From NCBI GenBank assembly GCA_019722365.1, contig JADFUC010002449.1, forward strand, positions 55,995 to 119,994: 64,000 bases of DNA, written 5' to 3'. A model generated the notes under the pieces. That model saw only the letters and a program-made list of their open reading frames with translations, had not been told where the DNA came from and did not search any database. This stretch comes from Lithospermum erythrorhizon (taxonomy: Eukaryota > Streptophyta > Magnoliopsida > Boraginales > Boraginaceae). Both the position numbers and the translations under genes were made by a program. Below, piece by piece: positions 41,716-53,047 of the stretch. How positions within the stretch are numbered: the first letter of the stretch is position 1; every line of letters begins with the position of its first letter.

Positions 41716-42229
41716 TTAGCTTCGCTTCACAAGTGGCTCAAAGAAGAACCACATAGAATGTTTCTCAACAAGCACTCCATCGAGGAGAGTGGCACCCATG
41801 CCAACAAAGGCCTCGTCCTCGACAGTACAACCATGTAATATAGTACTATGACCTGTTTACTTAAATTATAAGTTACATGAACCTAATGCATTTTGAGGCA
41901 TTTTATACGAAACATAAAAAAAAAAGTTATATATACTCACCAACAGTGACATTGTCCCCGACGATAGTTGGTAAGACTTTACCACTCAGATTCGACTTTT
42001 GCCACATGAACTAGAGAGTTATCCTGGATATTAGTTCCAGACCCAACAGTGATGCTATTCACGTCACCTGTACACAAGAGAAGAATACACATGAAAATGG
42101 TGAGTAAGACAAGACACAATAGTAGATGAGCATGCAACTCATTTTACATTGAACTAAGATGTTTGTCTATATTCCTTAATCGAATGAATAGGAGATGCAA
42201 ACATAGAAACACAAACTTGAAAACCCAAT

Positions 42230-42232
42230 ATT

Positions 42233-42285
<53 letters not shown>
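42230..42285. repeat. (TC)n microsatellite
   Basis: About 55 bp of CT repeats with one interruption, in intron 2 of the gamma-CA relic. Confidence 0.95.
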
Positions 42286-42286
<1 letters not shown>

Positions 42287-43194
42287 ATAGACATAAGAGA
42301 TTTGTCGATTAGAAGGAACCAATGTGTGTGGAGTAACAAATCTCAGGCAGATTGATTGATTATGAAAGTTTTCTACGATTTGGAAACAACATCACTTCAT
42401 TGAGGTTCTTTGACACCTAATTGTATAGTAACTTATGCAAGGTGCAACCACATTATGATCATTAAAAGGTTAATAGACGCGTGCAGTTGTGGATGAATGA
42501 GACTTGGGCACCTCTAAGAAAACAAGGGTTCGAAGATGAAATAAAGAGACAAGATCATTAACAAAATCGCGTAATTATAGCAGACAACTAAACATTACAA
42601 GCGCACTGCGTTAAGCAACAATATAAATCACAATAACAAGATATTTCATGTGCCCCTACAAAACATAGGACTTTATGATGATTAATTTGGTTGGTATAAG
42701 AGCCAGGATACAACAAATGCATTTTTAATAAGAGAACACTTCAGGTTTAATATACCATTATGCAGTCAAGCTTCAATAATTCAGAAATGATACGGATTTA
42801 TTACCAATCTAATGGCATCAGAGTCTACATAAATCCTAGCATCAAAAGTAATAATTGTTGCACAAACCTCTCAGAACACATCCATAACAAATAGATGATT
42901 TTGGTCCAACTTTTTCTTCACCAATGATAGAGGCAATTGGTGCTACAAAAGCATTCTTATCAACAACTGGTGCTTTATTAAATATGTTCATCAGAGTTCG
43001 GTGCCTTGACACTGGAAGAAATATCAGATAAGCATGAGTATAAGGAAGGCAATGAATGATAAAACATCTACAACACGTCATATAAGCCACACACAGAAAA
43101 AACATGCATAAGATGTGAAATCCTTTCTGGATGGAATACATGGAAAATCAACATAAATAACTTGTTCAAGTGAAATCACACTACATCATTTCAT

Positions 43195-43436
43195 GGGAAA
43201 TTTGAAAGAAATAAGAACATCACCTTTTAGTATTAATTCTTCATTTTTAGCACAAATTATCAACAGTTTCAAAAATAACACCCTTCATATTTCTTAGAAC
43301 AAAAAATATTTTCATATTCAGGTAGATACATATGATATAGATGGATATCTTAGATAGATCTTTTGATAGTTAAAAGGTGTTATTTTTGCAGATATCAACA
43401 AAAAATGCTTAACGGTGTTATTTTTGCAAATTTCCC
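43195..43436. mobile_element. MITE with perfect 10 bp target duplication
   Basis: The inverted ends GGGAAATTTG and CAAATTTCCC are flanked by ATCATTTCAT on both sides (43185-43194 and 43437-43446). Inner arms also pair (GGTGTTATTTTTGCA near the right end). The 242 bp size, lack of coding sequence and 9-10 bp duplication point to a Mutator-type MITE. It is inserted in intron 1 of the gamma-CA relic. Confidence 0.88.
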
Positions 43437-43490
43437 ATCATTTCATTGATTTGAATTCTCAAATTCTCTATAGATCCAACTAACATATAT

Positions 43491-43800
43491 GGTCTGTCTG
43501 GTTTGGGATAAATTTAGCTGAATCGAGATGAATCTTCCCATAATCCCGTTTGACGTTTTAAAATTGTTTTCCCTGAGAAATAGATTCTCTACATTCACCT
43601 CTGTTACCATCAAATCATTAGCCTCGAAAGGTTAGACAATGGAGGTGAATGTTATTTTCAGATATATTTCACCTTGATTCATCTCGAAATATTAAAAAAA
43701 TATTCAAACAACCTTTTAAAACACCATCTCAATTCACCTCGATTATCTTCCCTAACTAAAGTTTTATGTTTTATCATATCTTCCATATTCAAACATACCA
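43491..43800. mobile_element. Possible second MITE in gamma-CA intron 1
   Basis: The ends TATGGTCTGTCTGGTTTGGG and the inverse of CCATATTCAAACATACCA are loosely complementary, and the interior has a hairpin (ATTCACCTC ... GAGGTGAAT, about 43594-43652). No target duplication is clear, so the call is weak. Confidence 0.35.
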
Positions 43801-43837
43801 ATAAAGTATACCTCCCTAAAGAACAAATTTATATGCC

Positions 43838-44115
43838 CAAGTACAACATAACCTTCACGTCACCCTTTTGATCAACAACTATTCAACCTAACAACATTAT
43901 TATATTATAAACATGAACCAAAACCATTATAAATTAAAGGGTAGTGATAAAAATTAAAACTTTAAACAAAAATATAAAAGTTACACCCAAATACAACATA
44001 TCCTTCATTTTACCCTTGTGATCAACAACTACTCAAATTAACAACATTATTAAATTAAAATCAACCATATTATAATTTAAAGGGTAGTGATAAAAATTAG
44101 AACTTTATACAAAAA
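43838..44115. repeat. Tandem duplication of about 145 bp
   Basis: Two direct copies share AAATACAACAT(A/A)(A/T)CCTTCA, GATCAACAACTA, TTAACAACATTATTA and AAAGGGTAGTGATAAAAATT in the same order. They abut the first exon of the gamma-CA relic on its downstream side. Confidence 0.8.
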
Positions 44116-44249
44116 CATCAAATCCATACATTGTTCTTGAAAATAGTAGCTGCCTTGGAGTCTTGAACCAAGACGATCAGTAGCTTGACCAGTTTCTCTA
44201 ATAAAAAACCCAAGTGTGTAAACTGCTTTTCCTAAACTACCCATTTCAA

Positions 44250-45472
44250 GATTTCACTGTTTGACCAGCTGAAAGATGATGACGAGATTTAGGAAGGTTT
44301 AAAATGAAACTCTCAAATACTACATGTATAAATAGAGGCCAAAATAGTCATTCCACGACTATTTAGAGTGCTTATAGCACGCTGAACTGTTATACACACA
44401 CCAAAACAATAAAATGAACTGTGCGAAATTACTATTTTACTTCATGAATTTTTGTTGGCTCCTTATACAAAACAAGCTAATTTTTCCTATTGTTGCATAA
44501 AAACAAACAATTAAACCTACGCTACTACCAACAAACACTTATAACACAACAAACACATGTAATCTGCTTGGTTGTCAAACAAACATCGATTTATTAAATT
44601 GCTTTTACGAACACCAAGACAACTTCATTTGTCATCAAACATGAAAAAAAAAAATTCATACACGAATATCGAGAAAAAGTATTCTTATCGATATCAATAA
44701 AAGTACTACTTATTACATTGTGAAATTTTGTCAGAGTACTTTTACAATTCGACAAGAGCGGTTTCTTACGTTCATTTGTTTCTAGTGGAACTTGTAGCCA
44801 CGTGATTCAATCGCCTAATGTTGTAATCGGGTAATGACCATTCCCCGCTTCGGGAACTGTAGTCACACATTGTCACACATGCTTGAAAAACGCTTTCTTG
44901 AAATCCTGAGGAGAATCCCCGATAAATTCGAACCGAGACTGCACTACAATAGATATTCGTTATATGTGTGTTATGACGATTTAGAAAACTTGATAAAATT
45001 TTAGCTAACTTACAGCAAAGATATTCCACATCTTATCTCGACAAAGCTTATGAACCATACACCAAACAAGGTCTGGCTGGATGTATTTCTTTCATGCAGA
45101 TAGACATTACATCAACATTTGCCCGACACTTGAATAGAAACTATTGTACGCACTAATTAAAAATAAGAATACGAAAAAATCGATAAAAACGAAAAAATAT
45201 TTACCATCCAATACCAATACCAAAACGGGTAAACGTGATTTACGCTCATTGCTCAAGGGGCTTAAAATTTTGATAAAACGCCAGAGAGAAGTTTGATATA
45301 AAATTTAATGGTATGTATTTAACAATACAATACATGCATCTTATATATATAAGGAAAGAAAGACGCAAACAAATTATTTCTACGTAATTAATTATTTAAT
45401 TCATTTTTAAGCACTAATTATTTAATTATTTCTTATGTAATTAATTATTTAATTCATTCTTTTGTAATTAAT
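44250..45472. other. AT-rich spacer, no gene seen
   Basis: 1.2 kb upstream of the gamma-CA relic. A short minus-strand frame at 44772-45029 is not recognised. The TAATTAATTATTTAATTCATT motif repeats three times at 45385-45470. Confidence 0.5.
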
Positions 45473-45668
45473 TATATACCCATATATGCCTAAATACATA
45501 GAAATACACCTAAATACATCAAAATACACAAAAATACACCTATATACGCCTAAATACATATAAATACACCTAAATACATCAAAATACACCCATATGCCTA
45601 AATACATAGAAATACACCTAAATACATCCAAATACACAAAAATACACCCATATAGGCCTAAATACATA
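45473..45668. repeat. Minisatellite of 12-24 bp units
   Basis: Tandem units of the type CCTAAATACAT-(A/C)AAAATACA, with variants CCCATATGCCTAAATACATA. The Tyr/Leu/Phe-rich frame on the minus strand is a product of the repeat, not a protein gene. Confidence 0.9.
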
Positions 45669-45719
45669 AAAAAAATGACTAAAGTGAATCAATTAAATAA
45701 CATAAAAACGTAGTGTAAA

Positions 45720-46479
45720 TCGGATGGAAAAAAAACAAAAAAAACGTAGTGTAACATACAAAACATCATTTATAATATCTAAAAAATACAATCATGAAAC
45801 TAATCATTCTGGTTGTTTTGTTCTTCATCTTGGGTGGCATTGTAACTCGGATAGCTATGCCAAATTTACGCTGGCGGGCAAGATGAATCAAGCCTGCCGA
45901 AAGGCCGCGCCGCGGACTGCCCCCACCATCGATCCATCTGACCTCGATGCACACCGGCAACCCTCCCCGTCTCCTAAAATGATACAACGCCTCCACCGGT
46001 ACTGCATGCATTCGATCAAGATGCGTTTCCATGTGAAGGCCAGATATCGAGGAGTTGTTTGGTCGCACGGGTCGCAACCGTAATAAAAATAAAGAAAATA
46101 ATATCTTAGTATATGATCATAAAAATATAATATAAGGTAAATGAAAATACACTTTAACAACATCATACTCCGCCGAGTGCCGGTAACATCGTGATCTACA
46201 TGTATCGGGCATGTCTAGCTGCCCGGGTTACGACTTTAATATGAGTCCGAGGCAAATACCAACCTGCGAGTCGTCCAAGTCCGCGTAGCTATATACGGTG
46301 GGGACCCATCAGCGTAGTGGTCAAATACGGTAAAATTGCATACCAGTCCAGTAATCGACCTCAGACACTTTCTGGAATATTCGCACATTACCTACAAAAG
46401 CTGGGTCCCTTCTAAGCTCAATGGGGGCTGGATCACAGATTCCTCCTCAACCTGTCAGTAACTCTTCCGCATATACGCT
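45720..46479. other. GC-richer flank of the PMD relic
   Basis: A GC-richer block (45880-46080) on the minus strand reads SGLHMETHLDRMHAVPVEAL, which may be part of the PMD protein downstream region or a repeat. No domain is recognised. Confidence 0.35.
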
Positions 46480-47400
46480 TTCATCGACATTCAAGAAGCG
46501 TATGCAATCGTGATAATACGCATACGCGGGATTATAGATTGGCCTGATAGTCCACACGAATTGCTATGATAAATGGAAACGATGGTTTTTCCATACAATG
46601 TTATACAAAATTTAATATATAATATTTTCATACATGTTCGGCTGTCATCTGATCCAATTGCTTCCGATAGCAAATCAGCTGGCCGGGGTCGGTGTTTCTG
46701 TGGTGTTGCTGGGCCCATCGTGTACTCTCTTCGTTGGCCTCGGTACCACGCTGTACCTCCGGTCGGCCAACAGCGGAAGTACTCATAGATCCAACACTGC
46801 AATACAAAAACAATAATGAGTTAAGTTTGTTAAATGTAAACATGAATAATTCATTTAATATATGCTACGCGGTAGCACCTCAGCAGAGTTATACACCCAA
46901 ATATTTGCCTCGGGATTCACCTCGGGACGCCTTCCTAGTCGCGGTAAAGCGTACGAGGGTACCGCACCAAGCATATTCTAATTCTAGCGATACGCCCAAA
47001 GAAGTCTAAGTATCAGATCGAGTGTACGTCCTGCATTTATCGACAAACAATGTCGCTCCCAAGCAGATACCAAAAGCGTACGCACGAGCCTTACTAATAG
47101 GGTCCACTACGTCTGCACTGGCAAATTTCTTTGATGCTCTTTTATCAAGACACCCTAATCGCTCCTCGTTTAAACACGACCCTATCAAGTATGGCACCTG
47201 GATCAGATGCAGCTGGGCCCGCCCGCATTGTGACGACCAATAAATGGGATTCCTAAGATAACAGGTACACGGCAAGAGTAATTGTCATTTCGCCAAAAGG
47301 CATATGGAAGGAGTTCGTCTCTGGATGCCACCGCTCAATGAAAGCCGTGACCAAAGCCGAAGCTCGTGTTCGGAACGTTATGTCTGGGACACATCGATCC
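46480..47400 (-). pseudogene. Plant mobile domain (PMD, MAIN-like) relic
   Basis: Minus-strand pieces in changing frames match the PMD fold shared by MAIN-like proteins and some transposons: ALVTAFIERWHPETNSFHMP followed by FGEMTITL (47360-47270), then ISKARAYAFGICLGATLFVD followed by KCRTYTRSD (47100-47006), and finally MQCWIYEYFRCW (46802-46767). These correspond to the conserved ALVTALVERW, RAYLLxLLGxTLFxDK and LLQxWIYEYF blocks in the right order. Frame changes near 47265 and between the blocks mean it cannot be translated as one protein. PMD proteins are thought to act in silencing and development; copies captured by MULE and gypsy elements are common, and this one lies 3.5 kb from a MULE transposase relic. 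Confidence 0.72.
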
Positions 47401-47979
47401 TGGGCCAGATATCAAGATCCACCCACTTTTCATTAACAAGCAAAGTGACCAACTGTTTCTGCCTCTTTGCTTAACCAACAGCGGCTCACGCTCGCCCAGC
47501 CTGGATCTTTCCCACACAAATTTCGCTAAATGACGTCAGTTTCCATCGAACTCCCCGGATTTTCGGCCCCTGCACGGCTCACGAGTATACGAGTCATAGT
47601 TCGCAAACCTATGTTTTCACGCCTCGCTACCGACGCCGATCGGGTCATTGAACCGGTACGCCTCCTCATACTGGCCAAAGGATGAACCGGTATACTGCAC
47701 TCATCAAAGGATGAACTGTTGTTGAACCGGTCTTCCACTACTAATTCCTCTTTGCCTACTTAATTCCACCCAAGAATACCCCGCCCGAACATTCGATTAG
47801 GTCGCTGTCGACGATCGACCATCTTTAATATCTTTAGTAGAATCATAATGTATCAATTTTATCATATTAACATTAGTTACTTCCACAAGAAACAAGGCAA
47901 AAAGGGTTCATTTGTTATTAAAACAATCATTACTAGAATTTGGTTGTTTTATTATTATCATTCTACAATTCGTTGTTTC

Positions 47980-49080
47980 ATTACAATCATGACATTAATT
48001 CGGTTGTTTTATTGTAATCATGTCACTAATTTCGTTGTTTCATTATTAACAATATCAACATAATTTTATCATATTTTAACAATTAACATAATTTTATCAT
48101 ATTTTACCAATTATCATAATTTTACCATATTTTATCATAATCTAAAATTTTATGATATTTCATTTTACCATAATTTATGATATTTACCATATTTTACCAA
48201 TTATCATAATTTTACCATATTTTATCATAATCTAAAATTTTATGATATTTCATTTTACCATAATTTACCATATTTCATAATGAACCATATTTCATAATTT
48301 GACCATATTTTACCATATTCTAAAATTTACCATAATTTATCATATTTCATAATTTTACCATTTTTTACCATATTTCATAATTCTACTATTATTTTACTAT
48401 ATTCATATTTCATAATTTTACCATAATTTACCATATTTTTATAATTTGACCATAATTTACCATTTCATACCTTTATCATATTTTACCATATTCTAAAATT
48501 TACCATAATCACCATATTTCATACCTTACCTTACATCTACTATATTTCATAATTTTACCATAATTTATACCTATATTTAATAATTTACCATAATTTACCA
48601 TATTTCATAATTTACCATATTTTACCATATTTCATATTTCATAATTTTACCATATTTTACCATATTCTAAAATTTACCATAATTTAATATATTTCATAAT
48701 TTTATCATATCGAATTATATTTCATATTCTTACCATATTCTAAAAATTTACCATAATTTACTATATAATTATAATTCTTACCATAATTTACCATATTTCA
48801 ATTTTACTATATTTTACCATATTTCATAATTTTAATACCATACTTTACTATATTTTTAAATTTTACGATATCTCATAATCTAAAATTTACCATATTTCAT
48901 AATTTTACCATATTTTATCATAATCTAAAATTTTATCATATTTCATAATTTCATCATCCTCATATTTCATAATTTCATCATAATTTCATCATATTTCATA
49001 ATTTTATCATAATTTGACCATATTTATTATATTTCATAATTTCATAATCTCAATAATTTCATAATATACAATTCATAAAT
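47980..49080. repeat. AT-rich degenerate tandem repeat block (TTACCATATTTCATAATT type)
   Basis: About 1.1 kb is built from variants of TTTACCATATTTCATAAT and TTACCATAATTTA. A 77 bp unit is repeated perfectly at 48101-48177 and 48191-48267 (offset 90). There is no coding capacity. Confidence 0.9.
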
Positions 49081-50940
49081 TCTCAATTCGAAATGTAATA
49101 AATAAATTCATAATACACAATTCATAAAACACAATTCGAAATATTAACAAGTAATCTCAATAATACACAATTCATAACATTAATTCGAAATATTAACAAT
49201 AAATATTAACAAATAATTTCATAATATTTAATACACAATTCATAAATATTAACAAACAATTTCATAATATTAACAAACAATTTCATAATATGTAAACTCA
49301 ATAATAAATAAGATTTTGAAAATGCAAATCTAACACATCATTTCAATGATTCATGTCTAATCATCAATGGATAAATACGCTTATTCTAGTGTAATCATTC
49401 TTCGAATTCGCTTGTCATATAACAAGCACAAAATCAATTCGCTTGTCATATAACGAACACGAAATGAATTCTCAATTAGCTTGTAACTTAACAAACACAA
49501 ATCTAATTCGCTTATCATATTAACAAATTCATACTAATTCATAATATTTAATACACAATTCATACCAATTTCATAATATAATACACAATTCATATTTAAA
49601 ACAAATTCGGGCTATAATATAAACAAATGATGAAATTTTGTAATTTACTCAGGTATCGAAATACACTGTTTAGAAAACACAAAATTTGAGTTGTTAATTG
49701 CTTCCACAAATATGAAATCCGCCGGAACAAGAATTGAAATGGTTATGTCAAATGCTCAATTCGCTTGTTATATTTAAATAGAGAGAACTGCCGGTTTTTG
49801 CCAAACCGCTGATGAATTCGCTTTGTTTTCTAAACTCAGACAAATTTGTTTGTTGCAGAACAAACACCGCGCAAATTACCGGGGTATTGAAACAAATATG
49901 GCTCACTCGGTCAAGCAGGCCGCAAACGGGTAGCGTGTCGCCAACCGCAAGGCTGGCCAAATCAACCCCTCGCTTGCTATGCATCAAGCGAAGTTCGCCG
50001 CGCTGGAGAACAAGTTGTAGTTCGTACTGCGGCTTGGCTGAGAAACAAGTCGGAATCGACGACGCGGCTCGCTTGCTAAGGAACCAATTTTTACCATTCT
50101 TGTTTCTTATAAACACGGTAATTACTGTTAGTTCATTAAATACCTAAATAAATTTGATACTTTATTTTACTTATAGTATAATCAAGACACGCTCAAATCG
50201 TGATAATGTTCAATTTTCATCCATGTAATCCATTTTACTATCGACGATCAATTAAAATTGAACTTTTGACATGATTTCGCTGATTTGTCTATTAACATTC
50301 GAAATTATTAACATTAAATAATTATCAACATTCAAAATTATCAAAATTCGAAATTATAAAAATTCGAAATTATTAATACACAATTTATTACAATTTCATA
50401 ATCTCAATAATTTCATAATATTTAATACACAATTTATTACAATTTCATAATCTCAATAATTTCATAATATTACATATAATCTCAATTCATAATCGGTATT
50501 GTTAACTATCTCATCTAATACCCTATCAAGGTTTTCATTTTGTTTTATACTATAATTATCGATTTGAATATTTCGTGCATGTACAAAAATAGTAGAGCTT
50601 GACAATAACTATCGATTTGAAAATTTCGTATGCAGTAATTTCTATCCCTCTAATCCATTTTAATTGTCGTTTGACTAACTTAAAATCGAACTTTGACATA
50701 ATTTCACAATTTCGATTTGTCTATTAAAATACTACCTTAATATTAAATTTTTAAGAATTCAATTAACTGTTTAATAAAATGACTTATTAATTAAAATATA
50801 GTCAATTAAAAATAAAATTCTACCGCAATGATAATCAGAGTTTCAACCTGCTTAAGAATTCAATTAACTGCTTAAAATCGCAAAGGTGCACGGGTTTCAA
50901 TTATCTTTACATATTTGATTGATCAAGAATCACAAAGATA
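49081..50940. other. AT-rich spacer with short repeats and one GC-richer island
   Basis: 49080-49330 and 50290-50490 repeat AATTTCATAATATT and ATACACAATTCATAA. 49395-49520 repeats AATTCGCTTGTCATATAAC three or four times. 49790-50110 is a GC-richer island with open frames on both strands (122 codons minus, 111 plus) that I cannot assign. Nothing else was recognised. Confidence 0.5.
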
Positions 50941-50946
50941 TGGCAA

Positions 50947-51420
50947 TTGGAACAAGAACAAATGATGCTACCTCCAAGCGACATGCTTGCATCATTAAAG
51001 AGGGCCGACCCCAGAAATGTTACAGACCTGTCTCGAGTTTACAATGCAGTGGCGAAGATACGTAAAGAGAAAAGAGGACACAGGACGCCGTTGCAAAATT
51101 TTTTGTTTCTTTGCAGCATAAATACTTTCAACTTTAGTGTGTCGGGTTTGTCAACTCTCTGAGACGTGGGTATTCAATACCCAATGGCCCCATGCCATGC
51201 TCAATGTATATCCTCAAGTGAATGCCCGATTGCACCTATAACACAAACATACGGTACGACACTACTCGAAAGGTTTTGAGCGACGAGTACAAATAAAACC
51301 TTCACGGTATGTTACGCTTTCCTTGAACATGAAAGGGAGGAAAATTACACATGGGTTTTGACGTGGCTGCAGGCATTATTTGATAAAGGAGACGGGCCAC
51401 ACGTATCACAAATCGATCCG
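50947..51420 (+). pseudogene. Mutator-like (MULE/FAR1-type) transposase relic
   Basis: The plus strand gives SLKRADPRNVTDLSRVYNAV followed by KIRKEKRGHRTPLQ, matching the N-terminal part of MULE transposases (LKxxDPxNVxTxxxIYNAR...GRxxLQ). Farther on, in the same frame after stops, comes LEHEREENYTWVLTWLQALF followed by DKGDGPHV (from 51322), the conserved segment before the second catalytic Asp. Stops and missing blocks between them make it inactive. The sequence degenerates beyond 51.42 kb. Confidence 0.8.
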
Positions 51421-52019
51421 GCTTGATAAATGTCGAGAAAGTGTCTCGGATCTAAACACCATCTAGCTTACCACACATCAACAACGTGTTCTAAGTAGAA
51501 GACTGTCTAACCGGACGCCTCTACCGGGACGCGTAAGGATTCAAACAACGCCGGAACCGGGCCATACTCGTAGCTAAATTTGTGAGAACGGGAGGCGCAC
51601 GGGAACATGTAACATTTCCGAGTACCGAGGTCATTCGATTGATCGATTATTACAAACTATACGGATCATCCTCATAAATTTAATATCCTCAATTGTCACG
51701 CCGATCGCTACTTCCACTTCTAATTATACAACCAATGTGCATGTTATTCAATATAAAACATAATTGACAAATATAGTTCAATGACACGCGACAAATTATA
51801 AAATTTCGTGGTCGGGCGGGAACATCACCGTGGGTCAAACGGAACTTGAAAGGACGAACTATCCGTCTGACACCATATTTCATACGCTTCATAAAGTCAC
51901 GGCGGTCAAATTATCGACATAAAAAAGTGTCAAGTGCATAGCTGAACTAGGAGATTCATCAAGGACTTCTCTTTGATCGCGACGCTATCAATTGCAGTGG
52001 GTTCCGCGATGCTGGGATG
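51421..52019. other. Degenerate transposon sequence, not assigned
   Basis: GC-richer repeat-like DNA between the MULE relic and a gypsy relic; frames are short on both strands and no motif was recognised. Confidence 0.4.
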
Positions 52020-52440
52020 ACACCGCGAGACCGCTTCGTGGTATTAAAGGAGAGGTTGACTACGGCTCCAGTGTTGGCTATACCGCTTGTTTCTGAGGGC
52101 TACGTGATTTATAGCCGATGCCGCGACGTGATCAAAGGTTTACCCATCGGGAAGCGACGCCTATGCTTCCCCGACAACAGAACTCCACGGTAAGTTAACT
52201 ATCCGACTCCATGATCTTCGAAAGCATGGCTATAGTCTTTGCGTTTGAAGTTATGGAGACATTATCTCAGATGGGGTTAAATGCCGATTTTCACCGATCA
52301 TAAGAGTTTGAAGTATCTAACACGAAAGAGATTTGAATTGAAAGGTGAGGCGGACGGAGTTCATCAAATGACATGACTTGATTATTGAGTACCATCCAGG
52401 AAAGAAATGTAATAGCCGATGACCGAGTAGAAAGGGGGAA
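52020..52440 (+). pseudogene. Ty3/gypsy reverse transcriptase end and RNase H relic
   Basis: The plus strand, with frame changes, reads LKERLTTAPVLAIPLVSEGY followed by VIYS, then KLNY-like and WRHY-like pieces, FTDHKSLKYLT, ELKGE and IIEYHPGK followed by NVIADD (normally KANVVADALSRK). These are the fixed landmarks of gypsy RNase H. It is heavily damaged and without visible LTRs of its own, and it runs opposite to the large element that begins at 53.05 kb. Confidence 0.8.
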
Positions 52441-53047
52441 ATCAAAGGATCCAGTGGATTTAAAACAAATTGAGTCGATTTTGATGTCAAGAATGACGTG
52501 GGGAGATTTTCATACGGCGGATTTGACCGCTGCTGGATCGTTCTTTTAGAATTTCAAAGAATAGACGGTAGGACTGCAGTTATCGCAGGGATGCGGTAAG
52601 CTCGGGTCGCATCGATTTCACTGCCGACGAGAGCGAGTTAAGATTGCTTTTATTTTGTGGATATTTGATTTTGTGTTATTATATTGTTCGCTGATTTTTG
52701 GGGTTGTTAAATTTCGAGGTCGTAAATTTTATTAGGCGGGTAGATCAGAATAACCCGTTACTTAAAAAAAAAAATTTTAAATTTTCCTGGCCGGCGCGAC
52801 CCGATAGTATAAATACTCGATGATAATATTATTTCAGAAAATTTTTTAAATGTAATTGCATTTATAATTTAGTAGTTTTTGTCATGGAATATTTTATTCG
52901 AATCGGGTTCGCGGAGATTGGCACGTATAAGCCGAGAATTAACCGAAATCGAACGACTCGAAGCTTTTTAAATATCTAACCATGCTTTATCTTTCACATC
53001 ATCATAATCAAACACTTCATCATCATCTTTTCCTCTTTGGCCGAGAT
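52441..53047. other. Remnant downstream of the gypsy RNase H, no intact feature
   Basis: It includes a stretch that could be decayed integrase (52500-52640) and an A-run at 52761-52776, then AT-rich DNA up to the LTR edge. Nothing is assignable. Confidence 0.4.

Larger units (their letters stand above)
41716..44244 (-). pseudogene. Truncated, frameshifted gamma-carbonic anhydrase gene
   Basis: Gamma-CA subunits form the matrix-side carbonic anhydrase domain of mitochondrial complex I in plants. Minus-strand exons 44130-44244, 42868-43011, 41941-42067 and 41716-41852 have GT-AG introns and correct phases. They read MGSLGKAVYTLGFFIRETGQ, RLGSRLQGSYYFQEQ, LSRHRTLMNIFNKAP, NAFVAPIASIIG, SSICYGCVLRG, DVNSITVGSGTNIQDNSLVH, then HSTILHGCTVEDEAFVGMGA and LLDGVLVEKHSM. 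Three defects are visible. One extra G near 41995 shifts the frame and leads to an early stop. The conserved Trp of SSIWYG is Cys. The match stops after LVEKHSM and is followed by FFFEPLVKRS and a stop, so about 100 C-terminal residues, including the last hexapeptide-repeat strands and the VWGGNPA region, are missing. It is a pseudogene unless the extra base is a sequencing error; even then it is truncated. Confidence 0.88.

Noticed and set aside
45449..45667. 72-codon minus-strand frame with repeated YLGVYRCI-type units
   Set aside because: It is the translation of the AAATACACCTA minisatellite.
47848..48063. 71-codon plus-strand frame rich in Ile, Phe and Tyr
   Set aside because: AT-rich repeat-derived sequence leading into the TTACCATATT block; no domain.
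49748..50147. Overlapping 122- and 111-codon frames on opposite strands as a gene
   Set aside because: No domain recognised, both strands equally open, no splice or neighbour support; kept only as a GC-richer island.
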